Part shown: one piece after another, positions 1-8,076 of the stretch
How the letters are laid out: every line of letters starts with the position of its first letter
Position numbering within the stretch: position 1 is the first letter of the stretch
Source: Bacillota bacterium
GTDB lineage: Bacteria > Bacillota > Clostridia > Acetivibrionales > DSM-1351
Reading direction: 5' to 3'
Assembly: GCA_023443515.1 (NCBI GenBank)
Contig: JAEZUC010000046.1
Location: forward strand, 1 to 19,391
DNA length: 19,391 nt
Notes under the pieces: generated by a model
What the model was told of the DNA's origin: nothing
Seen by the model: only the letters and a program-made list of their open reading frames with translations
The model's database searches: none
Position numbers and translations under genes: made by a program

Positions 1-117
1 AGGCAGCTTTACATACATAATTGGAAATATAACAGATTTCCTATGCGTCCATTAGGCTGGAAATCGCCTAATGAGACGCTCCATTATTTTTTTACTAATT
101 GTGTAACGCATGTTTGA
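1..117 (+). pseudogene. C-terminal tail of a probable transposase (cut by window start)
   Basis: Frame 1 is open from the first base to a TGA at 115-117 and gives 38 residues. It contains YNRFPMRPLGWKSPNE followed by TLHYFF. A short Trp/Tyr-Asn-Arg segment followed by a Leu-Gly-Trp-Lys-Ser-Pro-Asn-Glu block is typical of the extreme C-terminus of DDE/integrase-core transposases, after the catalytic glutamate. The catalytic core would lie to the left, outside the window, so I cannot tell whether the gene is intact or a remnant, nor assign an insertion-sequence family. The element end presumably lies between the stop codon and the rpsT promoter at 157. The reading frame is certain; the transposase identity rests on motif memory only. 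Confidence 0.55.
45..93 (+). terminator. Hairpin plus T-run inside the 3' end of the transposase-like frame
   Basis: The arms 45-57 and 66-79 pair as GCGTC-CATTAGGC with GCCTAATG-A-GACGC, giving 13 base pairs with one bulged A and an 8-base loop. A run of seven T follows at 87-93 after a 7-base gap. The shape is that of a rho-independent terminator, but it lies before the stop codon of the frame, so it would end transcripts before translation finishes. It may alternatively be a coincidence of codon choice, since the T-run encodes Phe-Phe. Confidence 0.4.
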
Positions 118-156
118 CAAACCAACAACATACAATCAAATTTATCCAGTTTGTAC

Positions 157-185
157 TTGCAATTTAAAACCTTTCATGGTAAAAT
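157..185 (+). promoter_or_regulatory. Sigma-A-type promoter for rpsT
   Basis: A -35 box TTGCAA at 157-162 and a -10 box TAAAAT at 180-185 are separated by 17 bases, close to the vegetative consensus. Transcription would start near 192 and leave an untranslated leader of about 95 bases before rpsT. The leader contains a small hairpin (CGGTTT 208-213 with AAACCG 217-222). Confidence 0.6.
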
Positions 186-287
186 ATCATCTGTTATGGG
201 CAAGAAGCGGTTTGTAAAACCGATTAACATATTTTTGTAATTTTTGCTCACTTATTATGCTAAACCGGCTCGCAGGAGGTGAATACT

Positions 288-545
288 GTGCCAAACATTA
301 AATCTGCTATAAAGAGAGTTAAAGTTATTGAGACTAAGACTTTGAAGAACACTATCAGAAAGTCTGCACTCAAGACTACTATTAAAAAATGTAAGGAAGC
401 TATCGCTACTGGTGAAAACAAAACTGACGCTTACAAAGCAGCAACAAAGGCTTTAGATAAAGCCGCAGCAAAGAACTTAATGCATAAAAACACCGCTGCG
501 AGAAAGAAATCCAGATTAGCAAAAGCTTTAAACGTAGCAAAATAA
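288..545 (+). CDS. rpsT: 30S ribosomal protein S20
   Basis: S20 is a primary 16S rRNA binding protein of the small ribosomal subunit. The 85-residue product begins MPNIKSAIKRVK, the usual N-terminus of the family, is rich in Lys and Ala, and has the conserved late block HKNTAARKKSRLAKAL. Length matches the family. The start is the GTG at 288: an AGGAGGT ribosome binding site at 274-280 sits 7 bases upstream. A GTG at 279 would add three residues but overlaps that binding site, so I reject it. The gene stands alone, with its own promoter and a hairpin terminator directly after the stop. Confidence 0.95.
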   Translation: MPNIKSAIKRVKVIETKTLKNTIRKSALKTTIKKCKEAIATGENKTDAYKAATKALDKAAAKNLMHKNTAARKKSRLAKALNVAK

Positions 546-558
546 TAATTAAAAAACA

Positions 559-590
559 AAAACTCAGGTTAAACCTGAGTTTTTATTTTT
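559..590. terminator. Bidirectional rho-independent terminator between rpsT and hemW
   Basis: ACTCAGGT at 562-569 pairs with ACCTGAGT at 573-580 around a 3-base loop. The stem is flanked by A-rich sequence on the left and T-rich sequence on the right, so on either strand the hairpin is followed by a U-run. It lies between the stop codons of the convergent genes rpsT (545) and hemW (597) and probably ends both transcripts. Confidence 0.85.
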
Positions 591-596
591 GCCGTT

Positions 597-1748
597 TTAT
601 ACAAATTCCATAAATACTTGATTTCCCAAATCAAAACCCAACCTTGTCAATCTTACGTTGTCTCCTATTATTTCTATAAGCCTCTTGCTCTCAAGCTTTG
701 CAAAAATATCCTTATATTTTTTAAACATGTCCTGATTAAAACGCTCGAAAAACTCTTTTCCTGTTACCCCGTCTGTTAACCGCAATCCCAGAAACATGTA
801 CTCCGACATTTTATCAGTTATATCAAGTGTAAATTTCTCATATACGGGTTTCTCCCCACATTTCAGTAATTCTATATATCCCTCAATGGCTTCTTTGTTT
901 GAAAACCTTGTGTCCTTTAAGCAGGAATGTGCACCTGTGCCCAAGCCAAGATAATCTGTACATTTCCAGTATGTCAGGTTGTGCTTGCACTCATACCCCT
1001 CTCTTGCAAAATTGGATATTTCGTACTGTTTAAACCCGTTTTCATTCAGAAAATCAACTGCATAATGATACATTTCCCTGTCAAGCTCGTCTTCTACCTG
1101 AATAAGCTTGCCTTCCTCCTCCATACTGCCAAATTTAGTTCCCTCTTCAATTTTCAGGCTGTAGGCTGAAATATGATTGATACCCAGAGAAACCAAGTAA
1201 CCGAGTGTTTCTTTCCAGTCATCAAGAGTCTGTCCCGGAATGCCAAAAATAACATCTGCATTAATATTTTCAAATCCGGATTTTTTTGCATTTTCAACAC
1301 TCTCTGTAAAATCCTTGTTACTATGGCATCTTCCGAGATATTTAAGAAGCTTGTCTTGGTATGCCTGCAATCCCATGCTTATTCTATTTATGCCTGCATT
1401 TTTATAAGTTTTTAGTTTTTCTATACTTAACGTACCGGGGTTACTTTCTATACTTATTTCACAGTTATCAGATATACTGTACTCCGTTCTGCAATTTTCC
1501 AATATCTCATAAATATATCTATCATTTACTACCGAGGGCGTTCCCCCACCTATAAATATTGTATCAATAAGGTAATCTTTCATCTCAGCTTTATACAGTT
1601 CTATTTCTTTTTTCATGGATTTAAAATAACTCTCAGCAAGATTAATCTTGCCCGCATAGGAGTTAAAATCACAGTAATTACATTTTGAACTGCAAAAGGG
1701 CACATGGATATACAAACCTGCATTATCCCTATCAAACAAAGCCTTCAT
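597..1748 (-). CDS. hemW: Radical SAM heme chaperone HemW
   Basis: HemW proteins are coproporphyrinogen III oxidase-like radical SAM proteins that carry heme and help insert it into target proteins; many are mis-annotated as oxygen-independent coproporphyrinogen oxidase (HemN). The 383-residue product has the radical SAM CX3CX2C cluster at Cys19, Cys23 and Cys26 (HVPFCSSKCNYC), followed by a GGGTPS glycine motif that binds S-adenosylmethionine. HemN carries further residues ahead of the cluster; this protein starts directly with it, as HemW does. The annotated ATG at 1748 directly abuts a GGGAG ribosome binding site. A TTG four codons in, at 1739, has the better spacing of 8 bases and may be the real start. 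It is divergent from the MATE gene and convergent with rpsT. Confidence 0.88.
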   Translation of the reverse strand: MKALFDRDNAGLYIHVPFCSSKCNYCDFNSYAGKINLAESYFKSMKKEIELYKAEMKDYLIDTIFIGGGTPSVVNDRYIYEILENCRTEYSISDNCEISIESNPGTLSIEKLKTYKNAGINRISMGLQAYQDKLLKYLGRCHSNKDFTESVENAKKSGFENINADVIFGIPGQTLDDWKETLGYLVSLGINHISAYSLKIEEGTKFGSMEEEGKLIQVEDELDREMYHYAVDFLNENGFKQYEISNFAREGYECKHNLTYWKCTDYLGLGTGAHSCLKDTRFSNKEAIEGYIELLKCGEKPVYEKFTLDITDKMSEYMFLGLRLTDGVTGKEFFERFNQDMFKKYKDIFAKLESKRLIEIIGDNVRLTRLGFDLGNQVFMEFV

Positions 1749-1842
1749 CTCCCAAAAGTAAGGTATTTATTAGCTTTACTTATGGTATCACATTATGATA
1801 TTGTATACTAGTTAAAATGTTTCAAATACGGAGTATTCAAAC

Positions 1843-3207
1843 ATGGAAAAAAACATTGTTATAAAGGATACTAAATCCTTCTACAAAATGGCTTTCGCTT
1901 TGGTTCTTCCTATGGCTGTCCAAAACCTTATAAATGTGGGAATAACCTCAATAGACGTACTTATGCTTGGAAAGGTTAGCGAGACTGTACTTTCTGCAGC
2001 TTCTCTGGCTGGTCAGGTTCAGTTTATAATGACGCTTATATTTTTTGGGTTAACCTCGGGTGCAGCCGTACTAACAGCTCAATACTGGGGTAAGGGCGAC
2101 ATCAAAAGCATTGAAAAGATTATGGGAATCTGTATGAGATTTTCTCTTATGGTAGCTGTATTTTTTACTGTAATAGTATTGATATTTCCCCGACAAGTAA
2201 TGACTATTTTTACAAATGAAGCCCCGGTTATTGCAGAAGGCGTCAAATACCTGAAAATTATAGCATTATCATATATTTTTATGTCAATTACTATGATTTA
2301 CCTGAACATTATGAGAAGTGTGGAACGTGTAATTATATCAACAATCGTATATCTCGCTTCTCTTATAGTAAACTTAGTTATTGCGTCATCGCTTATTTTC
2401 GGTCTTTTTGGTTTACCTAAAATGGGAATAGTGGGAGCAGCAATCGCAACCCTCGCTTCACGTGGAGTTGAATTGCTAATTGTTATTATATATCACTTAA
2501 AGATTAATAAGCTGATTAAATTCAAGCCATCCTATTTATTTGTACAGGATAAATTATTATTTAAAGATTTCTTGACTTATTCAATACCAGTTACATTAAA
2601 TGAGCTTATGTGGGGTGCAGGTGTAGCTACCAATGCAATTGTAATAGGCCATCTGGGCAGCTCGGTAGTCTCCGCTAATTCCGTAGCTCAAATTGCCAGA
2701 CAGCTGGCTACAGTCATAGCCTTTGGTCTTGCAAACGCAACAGCCATAACCGTCGGTAAGGCAATCGGAGAAAATAATTATGAGGGTGCAAAAAATTATG
2801 CAAACCGCTTTATTAAGCTTAGCATAATTGCCGGAGTAGCAGGTGGAGTTCTTATACTCTTAGCTCGGCCTGTCCTTATGTCAATCCTTAACCTTACTCC
2901 TGTAACAAAGGGTCATTTATCGGTTATGATGTTTGTAATGTCCTATTTTGTAGTAGCCCAAGCCTACAATACAACTCTTATAGTTGGAGTATTCCGTGGA
3001 GGAGGAGACACAAAATTTGGCCTATTCCTTGACATATCAACCATGTGGGGTGGCTCGATACTTTTTGGTGCATTAGCGGCTTTCGTTTTCAAGTGGAGTG
3101 TACCTATTGTCTACATAATTTTGATGAGCGATGAAATCATTAAAATTCCTCTGGTTCTATGGAGATACAGAAGCCTTAAATGGCTAAGAAATGTCACAAG
3201 AGATTAG
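1843..3207 (+). CDS. MATE family multidrug/cation efflux transporter
   Basis: The 454-residue, strongly hydrophobic protein fits the MATE family, whose members have twelve membrane helices in two homologous halves and export drugs or metabolites in exchange for Na+ or H+. The first half starts with the typical block LPMAVQNLINVGITSIDVLM and contains GAAVLTAQYWGKGD; the second half repeats the pattern (SIPVTLNELMWGAGVATNAI, then ANATAITVGKAIGENN). Length is normal. The ATG is preceded by GGAG at 1830-1833 with 9 bases of spacing. The substrate cannot be read from sequence. The gene is a single transcription unit, divergent from hemW, and is followed by a large inverted repeat rather than a classical terminator. 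Confidence 0.9.
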   Translation: MEKNIVIKDTKSFYKMAFALVLPMAVQNLINVGITSIDVLMLGKVSETVLSAASLAGQVQFIMTLIFFGLTSGAAVLTAQYWGKGDIKSIEKIMGICMRFSLMVAVFFTVIVLIFPRQVMTIFTNEAPVIAEGVKYLKIIALSYIFMSITMIYLNIMRSVERVIISTIVYLASLIVNLVIASSLIFGLFGLPKMGIVGAAIATLASRGVELLIVIIYHLKINKLIKFKPSYLFVQDKLLFKDFLTYSIPVTLNELMWGAGVATNAIVIGHLGSSVVSANSVAQIARQLATVIAFGLANATAITVGKAIGENNYEGAKNYANRFIKLSIIAGVAGGVLILLARPVLMSILNLTPVTKGHLSVMMFVMSYFVVAQAYNTTLIVGVFRGGGDTKFGLFLDISTMWGGSILFGALAAFVFKWSVPIVYIILMSDEIIKIPLVLWRYRSLKWLRNVTRD

Positions 3208-3212
3208 CAAAA

Positions 3213-3429
3213 CAGTATAAAATTATATCAATGATTGCTTCTTTAGATATTTGCAAGAGTTTATAGCGGCTCATTTTAAGATATTTTACCGTCGCTCACA
3301 TTCATCATCCATGATTCATGGTTTCGCTAAAACCTACATCGTGATAAGTTTTCCGGTAAAATATCCCACTTAGCCGATAAACGTCTGCAAATATCTTTAA
3401 CCAATCTTCCATTGATACAATTTATACTT
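3213..3429. repeat. Large imperfect inverted repeat between convergent genes
   Basis: The left arm (about 3213-3291) and right arm (about 3354-3429) are imperfect reverse complements over roughly 75 bases each. Exact blocks include AGATATTTGCA at 3245-3255 with TGCAAATATCT at 3386-3396, and GATATTTTACCG at 3280-3291 with CGGTAAAATATC at 3354-3365. The ends GTATAAA...ATCAATG and CATTGAT...TTTATAC also match. The 62-base centre holds a smaller palindrome, CCATGATTCATGG, at 3309-3321. No coding frame is apparent. It fills the gap between the MATE gene and the response regulator, which converge here. It could be a miniature mobile element, a structured RNA or a bidirectional transcription stop; I cannot tell which. 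Confidence 0.75.
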
Positions 3430-3467
3430 TCGTACAGGTTAAAAAAGTTAAAAAGTATTAATATAGA

Positions 3468-5102
3468 TTAAATCATGTTCAGCTTTTCTCTATAGTCAGT
3501 AGGGTTTATACCTACAATTTTTTTGAACGCCGTACTGAAGTAATAGGCATCACGATAACCAACCCTGTCAGCAATTTCATAAATTTTAAGGTCTGTACTT
3601 TTAAGCAGATTTTTAGCACTTTGGATTCTCAGGTTAGTAAGATAATCTATAAAATTCTGTCCGATATGATCATTAAATAGCACGCTAAGGTAACCTGAAC
3701 TAATCCCAAAATTCTTCGAAATGCTGGTCAGGGTTATATTTTCGTTATAATTCCCATCCACATAATCCTTAACTTTCGAAAGTAGCTTTTCATTTCTGTT
3801 ACTTCTTTTCTGATTAATAAATTCGTTGACTTTATAAAAGAAGCTGAGTAGCCATTCTTCAAGCTGTACCAGATTATTTATTTCCTTTACATCAAAATGA
3901 AGGTTGAAATCCTCACCCATTATTTCAAAAACATCATAGCCCAACTCATTTATGGTTTTACAGGATAAAAGCACTATATTATAAATTATGGTATTTATAG
4001 CATCCAACTCAAGTTTGGAACTCTTAATCTGTGTAATGATGTCAACAATATCATTTTTTATTTCGTTAAATGCACCTATTTTAAGGTCGTCATACAGCTT
4101 TGTATCTCCCAGTATGTGAAGTTGTTTACTGTAGACTTTATTACCAAAATTAAGGTCATTAAAAATATAAACTATTTCTCTTCCGTAAACACGGTCAAGC
4201 ATAGCCGCAGAACAAGCTTCTCTGTATGAAATATGCATATCTGTAAGGTTTTTGTATTTATTGCCGATACCGATAGTCATACAAAAGCCCAGTTCCCGTC
4301 TTCCTGATTTAATTAATTCTTCGAAAGCAGGAATAGATTTATCTATATCATCATAAATAGCAATTACAAGCTGATCTATTTTGTAATTTATGATTGAGTA
4401 AACCAGTTCGGTGTCAGATGCACTGGATGAGTCTGTTCCTAAAGATGAGAAAAATTTTGTTATCAGATTATACAAGGATAGATTGACTATATATTTTTGT
4501 TCCTCATCCTCCTCTTTGATAAGCTCAATAAAGTTATTAATGTTTATTACGGCAATGAAATATTCCCTATCCTTTATTTTTGAAAGCTCAAGGTAATTCA
4601 AATCGCTCTCTATATCGCCCATATGGCTGTTGCTTAATAGATCATTGAAAAGTTTCTCACGTAAAGCCTTTTTGTTTTCTCTTAACTGCCTTCTCAGGTT
4701 CTCAACCTCGACCAGCTCGTTCCTCTCCCTTATAATTTCCTCCAAAAGCTTTTTTACAATTTCTAAAAGATCCTTGGACTTAAAGGGTTTAAGAATATAC
4801 TCATTGACATTGAGCTTTACCGACTCTTTGGCGTACTCAAACTCAGCATAAGCCGTTATAATTATGCACTTGATGCCCCGATTAAGGCTTTTTATCTCTC
4901 TGATAAGCTCAATACCGTTCATTTCCGGCATTTGTATATCGGTAATTACTATGTCAATGTTATTCTTTCTGACAATATCAAGGGCCTCTATACCGTTACT
5001 TGCTTGAAAAACCTCAACAAAGCCATGTTCCTTCCAATTTGTATTGTATATTATTTTATTCCTTATCATTTCTTCATCTTCAACAACTAAAAGCCTGAAC
5101 AT
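3468..5102 (-). CDS. YesN/AraC-type response regulator of the sugar-sensing system
   Basis: This is the DNA-binding partner of the sensor kinase upstream. Residues 1-120 form a receiver domain with the acid pair Glu8-Asp9, phospho-acceptor Asp55 (VITDIQMPEMNG), Thr83 and Lys105 (YILKPF). The last 100 residues form an AraC-type double helix-turn-helix with LTSISKNFGISSGYLSVLF and the signature block IYEIADRVGYRDAYYFSTAF. The middle 300 residues are a long linker typical of this regulator class. At 544 residues the length is normal. The ATG is preceded by an AGGTGAGG ribosome binding site at 5105-5112 that overlaps the end of the kinase gene, so the two are translationally coupled. By analogy with known systems I infer that it activates the nearby sugar importer; no operator could be identified. 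Confidence 0.88.
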   Translation of the reverse strand: MFRLLVVEDEEMIRNKIIYNTNWKEHGFVEVFQASNGIEALDIVRKNNIDIVITDIQMPEMNGIELIREIKSLNRGIKCIIITAYAEFEYAKESVKLNVNEYILKPFKSKDLLEIVKKLLEEIIRERNELVEVENLRRQLRENKKALREKLFNDLLSNSHMGDIESDLNYLELSKIKDREYFIAVININNFIELIKEEDEEQKYIVNLSLYNLITKFFSSLGTDSSSASDTELVYSIINYKIDQLVIAIYDDIDKSIPAFEELIKSGRRELGFCMTIGIGNKYKNLTDMHISYREACSAAMLDRVYGREIVYIFNDLNFGNKVYSKQLHILGDTKLYDDLKIGAFNEIKNDIVDIITQIKSSKLELDAINTIIYNIVLLSCKTINELGYDVFEIMGEDFNLHFDVKEINNLVQLEEWLLSFFYKVNEFINQKRSNRNEKLLSKVKDYVDGNYNENITLTSISKNFGISSGYLSVLFNDHIGQNFIDYLTNLRIQSAKNLLKSTDLKIYEIADRVGYRDAYYFSTAFKKIVGINPTDYREKLNMI

Positions 5103-5106
5103 ATCC

Positions 5107-6876
5107 TCACCTACCTATCTGCGGAATATTTACCACTACTTTAGTACCTACAGATACCTTGCTTTGGTATTTTAAGCCGTACTCGCTCCCAAAGTTCAAT
5201 TTTATACGCTCATTTACATTTCTAATACCAAAATACAGGTTCTGATCCTCAACTTCTTCCTCCCCTGACATTATTCTGTTAAGCTGGTCAGTTTTTTCTT
5301 CGCTTATCCCTTCACCGTTATCTGAGATTTCAAATATAATCTGGTTTTCTTTTAAATAACCATTTATAACTATAAGTCCTTTTTTATCCAAATTTCTTAT
5401 TCCATGATATATAGAATTCTCAACCAGCGGCTGTAATATCAGCTTAACAGTTCTGAAATTGTAAATTTCATCATCTATTTCAAACAGATAATCAAATTTG
5501 TACGAAAATCTAAATTGTTGTATCATAAGATAGCTTCTGATGTGGTCAATTTCTTCCCTTATAAATACAACTTCCCTTCCGTGGCTAAGGCTTGTTCTAA
5601 AGAACTTGCCAAGGGAATCGACAATATCTATAGCATCGTCATTCCTATTTTGTTCAAGCAGTCCTATAATAGAATCAAGAGTGTTGTAAACAAAATGCGG
5701 TTTAATAAGCTCCTGCATTGCCTTCATTTCCATAACTCTTATTTTCTGTTGATCGTCTTTGACTTTATCCATAAGCTCTCTTATCTGATTCATCATTTTA
5801 TTAAAACTGCTTGCCAGCTGCCCTATTTCATCTCTTGTTCTTATATCCGCATAAATAGACAAATCATTTTCATAAGCTAATTTCATGGTGCTCCTCAGCT
5901 TCCTCATTGGATTTGTCAGAACAGAGGTAAGGTATACGGTAAGCAGTAAAATTATAATAATTATCAAGGTTATAAGCCAGAAAAATACCCTTCTCAGCGT
6001 ACTGACTTCTCTGGTCATCTCTGCTTCAGGAGTAACTCCTATTATTTTCCAACCCGTAATGGCAGATGTCTTATAGGTAATGATATACTTTGTGTTGTTT
6101 ATACTGTCTATAAGACTTCCATCCTTGCTATCCATAAGCTTAGAATTCTGAGTGACAGTATTTGAAAATCCATGCTTATCTGAGCTCTGGGGAGTAAATA
6201 CTACCTTTCCGTCCTTTTCAAAGAAAACAAAACCCGTTTCACCAAGCTTAATATCACTACAGATTTTTTTTAGAAAATTTACATCTATGTCTATAGCCAT
6301 TATTCCCATATCTCCATTTACAGTACGGTTCACCGACTGACCAATGGAAAATACTTCTTTATTCAGAATATTCAGATGTGGCGGCTGTATAGCTACAACA
6401 TCCTTTTTTTTGGTAACCAATTCACGATATAACGGTTCTTGGGTTATATCTCCCCAGTACCTGCCGTAACAACTTATAGCATTTCCGGAGGGAGATATAT
6501 ATCTTATGTCTACCAAGTCAGTTTTCATTTGTTTAAGACTGTCAAAAGTTTCCCAAATCCTTACTATATATTTTCTGTTTCCCTCGATATCTCCTGCTTG
6601 ATTTAATTTTGAATACTGCTGAAAGTAATAATTACTTTTTAACCCCATGATATTTTCAATATCGCTGATGTAAGTTTCCAAATTTTTATCAACTCTTTCT
6701 ATTACCTGTTCCGCATAGTTTGATACATTTTTATGGAGGTTTTGCAAATACAGGTAATATGAAATAAGGCCAAAAATAAGTAGAGGTATAAGTCCCAAAG
6801 CAAGAAAACAAATGGTCATTTTTGATCTGATACTGTAAATACTGAACTTTCTGAACATAACTATTTTATCTCCCAT
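5107..6876 (-). CDS. YesM/LytS-type sensor histidine kinase
   Basis: This membrane kinase would phosphorylate the regulator that follows. Order of parts: membrane helix (about 21-44), extracellular sensor domain (about 45-295), second helix (about 298-320), HAMP linker (about 320-375), then a His_kinase domain with His394 in LIKPHFVYNTLDSI, and an ATPase domain with the N box LQPLVENSIYHGI (Asn487) and G boxes DNGEGIS and YFGIRNVNERI. This is the YesM pattern (usual motif PHFLYN). The gene overlaps the end of the upstream lipoprotein gene by 16 bases. An ATG six codons later, at 6858, would begin MFRKFSIYS, the commoner N-terminus, with GGGAG 11 bases upstream; either start is possible. The short gap to the upstream lipoprotein gene suggests the two proteins act together. 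Confidence 0.88.
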   Translation of the reverse strand: MGDKIVMFRKFSIYSIRSKMTICFLALGLIPLLIFGLISYYLYLQNLHKNVSNYAEQVIERVDKNLETYISDIENIMGLKSNYYFQQYSKLNQAGDIEGNRKYIVRIWETFDSLKQMKTDLVDIRYISPSGNAISCYGRYWGDITQEPLYRELVTKKKDVVAIQPPHLNILNKEVFSIGQSVNRTVNGDMGIMAIDIDVNFLKKICSDIKLGETGFVFFEKDGKVVFTPQSSDKHGFSNTVTQNSKLMDSKDGSLIDSINNTKYIITYKTSAITGWKIIGVTPEAEMTREVSTLRRVFFWLITLIIIIILLLTVYLTSVLTNPMRKLRSTMKLAYENDLSIYADIRTRDEIGQLASSFNKMMNQIRELMDKVKDDQQKIRVMEMKAMQELIKPHFVYNTLDSIIGLLEQNRNDDAIDIVDSLGKFFRTSLSHGREVVFIREEIDHIRSYLMIQQFRFSYKFDYLFEIDDEIYNFRTVKLILQPLVENSIYHGIRNLDKKGLIVINGYLKENQIIFEISDNGEGISEEKTDQLNRIMSGEEEVEDQNLYFGIRNVNERIKLNFGSEYGLKYQSKVSVGTKVVVNIPQIGR

Positions 6877-7925
6877 CTTTGTTTTCCCTCAAGGAGTTTA
6901 GCAAAATTACTCTTATTGCCCAGTTCAAGACCTGTATCTATAAAACTTGAAGGAATCTTTTCACCCTTAATTACTTTATACAGGTTTTTTATACTCAATT
7001 CACCCATTTTATTAAAATTCTGTCCAACCAAAGAATCTGCCAACCCCTTTTCAGCGGCTTCAAGCACCGGGTAATAGGTATCTACAAGAATTGAAATTCC
7101 TCCTTCCTTACACCATGCATGAAAATCGGGAAGTGATTCAGGCGGTGAGACAAAGGGCCAACCTCCGGTACTAAAAAATATGTCTGGGGTATTGCCTTTG
7201 CTTATATGATTTTCAAGCATATCCCCTGCGATATTAACATCATCATTGCAGTATAGTGTGCCTGTTATATTAAGTTTGATTCCCCCCGCACGAGCTGTTT
7301 CAAGAAAGCCGTTGAGTCTCTTATTCAGGTTGTTGCTTTCTTTATCTGCTGTCATTATTAAAAGATCCAGTACCTGCTTGTCCTTTCCCTTTGCCTTTGC
7401 TTCCTTAATCAAAGCTTTTCCACATGCTACACCTGCCGCATAATTGTCGGTTCCACAGTAGAAAAGCCTGTTGCTACTCGGAGAATCCGAATCAAAGGTA
7501 GCAACCTTTATACCTTCCCTGACAGCTTTGTCAATAACAGGCTTTATCTTCCCCGGATCAATACAGCTGATAACAATTCCATCTACCCTACGTCGTATTA
7601 GACTCTCAACTATAGCAATCTGCACATCTGTATCAGATTGCATAGGCCCCATCCATTCAACTTTTATACCCAGTTCTCTTCCAACACGCTCACCTTGTTC
7701 AAGTGCATCAAGAAAAACAGGATTATCCAGTGATTTTGGAACCATAGCTATTATAATATCCTTACTTTTAGTAACTTTTGAATTTTCTTCATAAGACGTG
7801 CTTGGCTTAGCTACTCCGCCTTTTTTTTCAGACGGTGAACCGCACCCCGGTAAAGCAATCAATAACGCCAATACCAAGTAAATGAGTTTGGTTTTATTGA
7901 AAAATCTCATTTTATTCATTTTCAA
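6861..7925 (-). CDS. Sugar-binding-like lipoprotein, probable sensor subunit (XylFII-like)
   Basis: The product is a periplasmic-binding-protein-like lipoprotein of the LacI/ribose-binding class (Peripla_BP_4). It has a signal peptide ending in the lipobox LPGC (Cys28), then the domain start IIIAMVPKSLDNPVF, a hinge region with VDGIVISCIDPGKIKPVIDKA, and the second lobe with FFSTGGWPF. There is no ATPase or permease next to it. Instead it is the first gene of a unit with the sensor kinase and regulator. In the described XylFII-LytS system such a protein senses xylose and docks on the kinase; I infer the same role here, with the sugar unknown. The start is a TTG with an AGGAG ribosome binding site 6 bases upstream; an ATG two codons later has poorer spacing (12). 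Confidence 0.78.
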   Translation of the reverse strand: MKMNKMRFFNKTKLIYLVLALLIALPGCGSPSEKKGGVAKPSTSYEENSKVTKSKDIIIAMVPKSLDNPVFLDALEQGERVGRELGIKVEWMGPMQSDTDVQIAIVESLIRRRVDGIVISCIDPGKIKPVIDKAVREGIKVATFDSDSPSSNRLFYCGTDNYAAGVACGKALIKEAKAKGKDKQVLDLLIMTADKESNNLNKRLNGFLETARAGGIKLNITGTLYCNDDVNIAGDMLENHISKGNTPDIFFSTGGWPFVSPPESLPDFHAWCKEGGISILVDTYYPVLEAAEKGLADSLVGQNFNKMGELSIKNLYKVIKGEKIPSSFIDTGLELGNKSNFAKLLEGKQRWEIK

Positions 7926-7967
7926 TCAAAACTCCTTTATTTCATTAGTATTTGCCCCTATTTTGAG

Positions 7968-7981
7968 ATTATATCATTATA
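7968..7981 (-). promoter_or_regulatory. Possible -10 region(s) for the sensor operon
   Basis: Read on the - strand, two perfect TATAAT hexamers occur at 7976-7981 and 7968-7973, in the 65-base gap between the mmsB terminator and the sensor lipoprotein gene. No convincing -35 box lies at the right distance, so this is only a candidate promoter, which would need an activator or a weak -35. Confidence 0.35.
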
Positions 7982-7990
7982 CGGCTTTCA

Positions 7991-8051
7991 ATAAAAATAA
8001 TAGGATTTCTACCATCGGAAATAAATAACACTGACAGTATGAAATCCTATT
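7991..8051 (-). terminator. Terminator of the chvE-mmsA-mmsB operon
   Basis: On the - strand AATAGGATTTC (8041-8051) pairs perfectly with GAAATCCTATT (7999-8009). The stem continues past one bulged base with TACTGTC (8033-8039) against GATGGTA (8010-8016), using two G-U pairs, and closes on a 16-base loop. It is followed by the U-rich ATTTTTATT. It lies just beyond the mmsB stop at 8077 and separates the transporter genes from the sensor genes. Confidence 0.75.
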
Positions 8052-8076
8052 TTAATATTTGTAAGCTAGCTACTTT

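Noticed and set aside
927..1555. Three + strand open frames opposite hemW
   Set aside because: They lie wholly inside the well-supported hemW gene on the other strand, overlap one another, and lack family features and ribosome binding sites.
3213..3429. tRNA or other known structural RNA in the large inverted repeat
   Set aside because: No tRNA arms or other recognised RNA motif; the simple two-arm symmetry fits a repeat element better.
7471..7794. 107-residue + strand open frame opposite the sensor lipoprotein
   Set aside because: Antisense shadow of a gene with a clear lipobox and binding-protein fold; Ser-rich composition is what the reverse strand produces.
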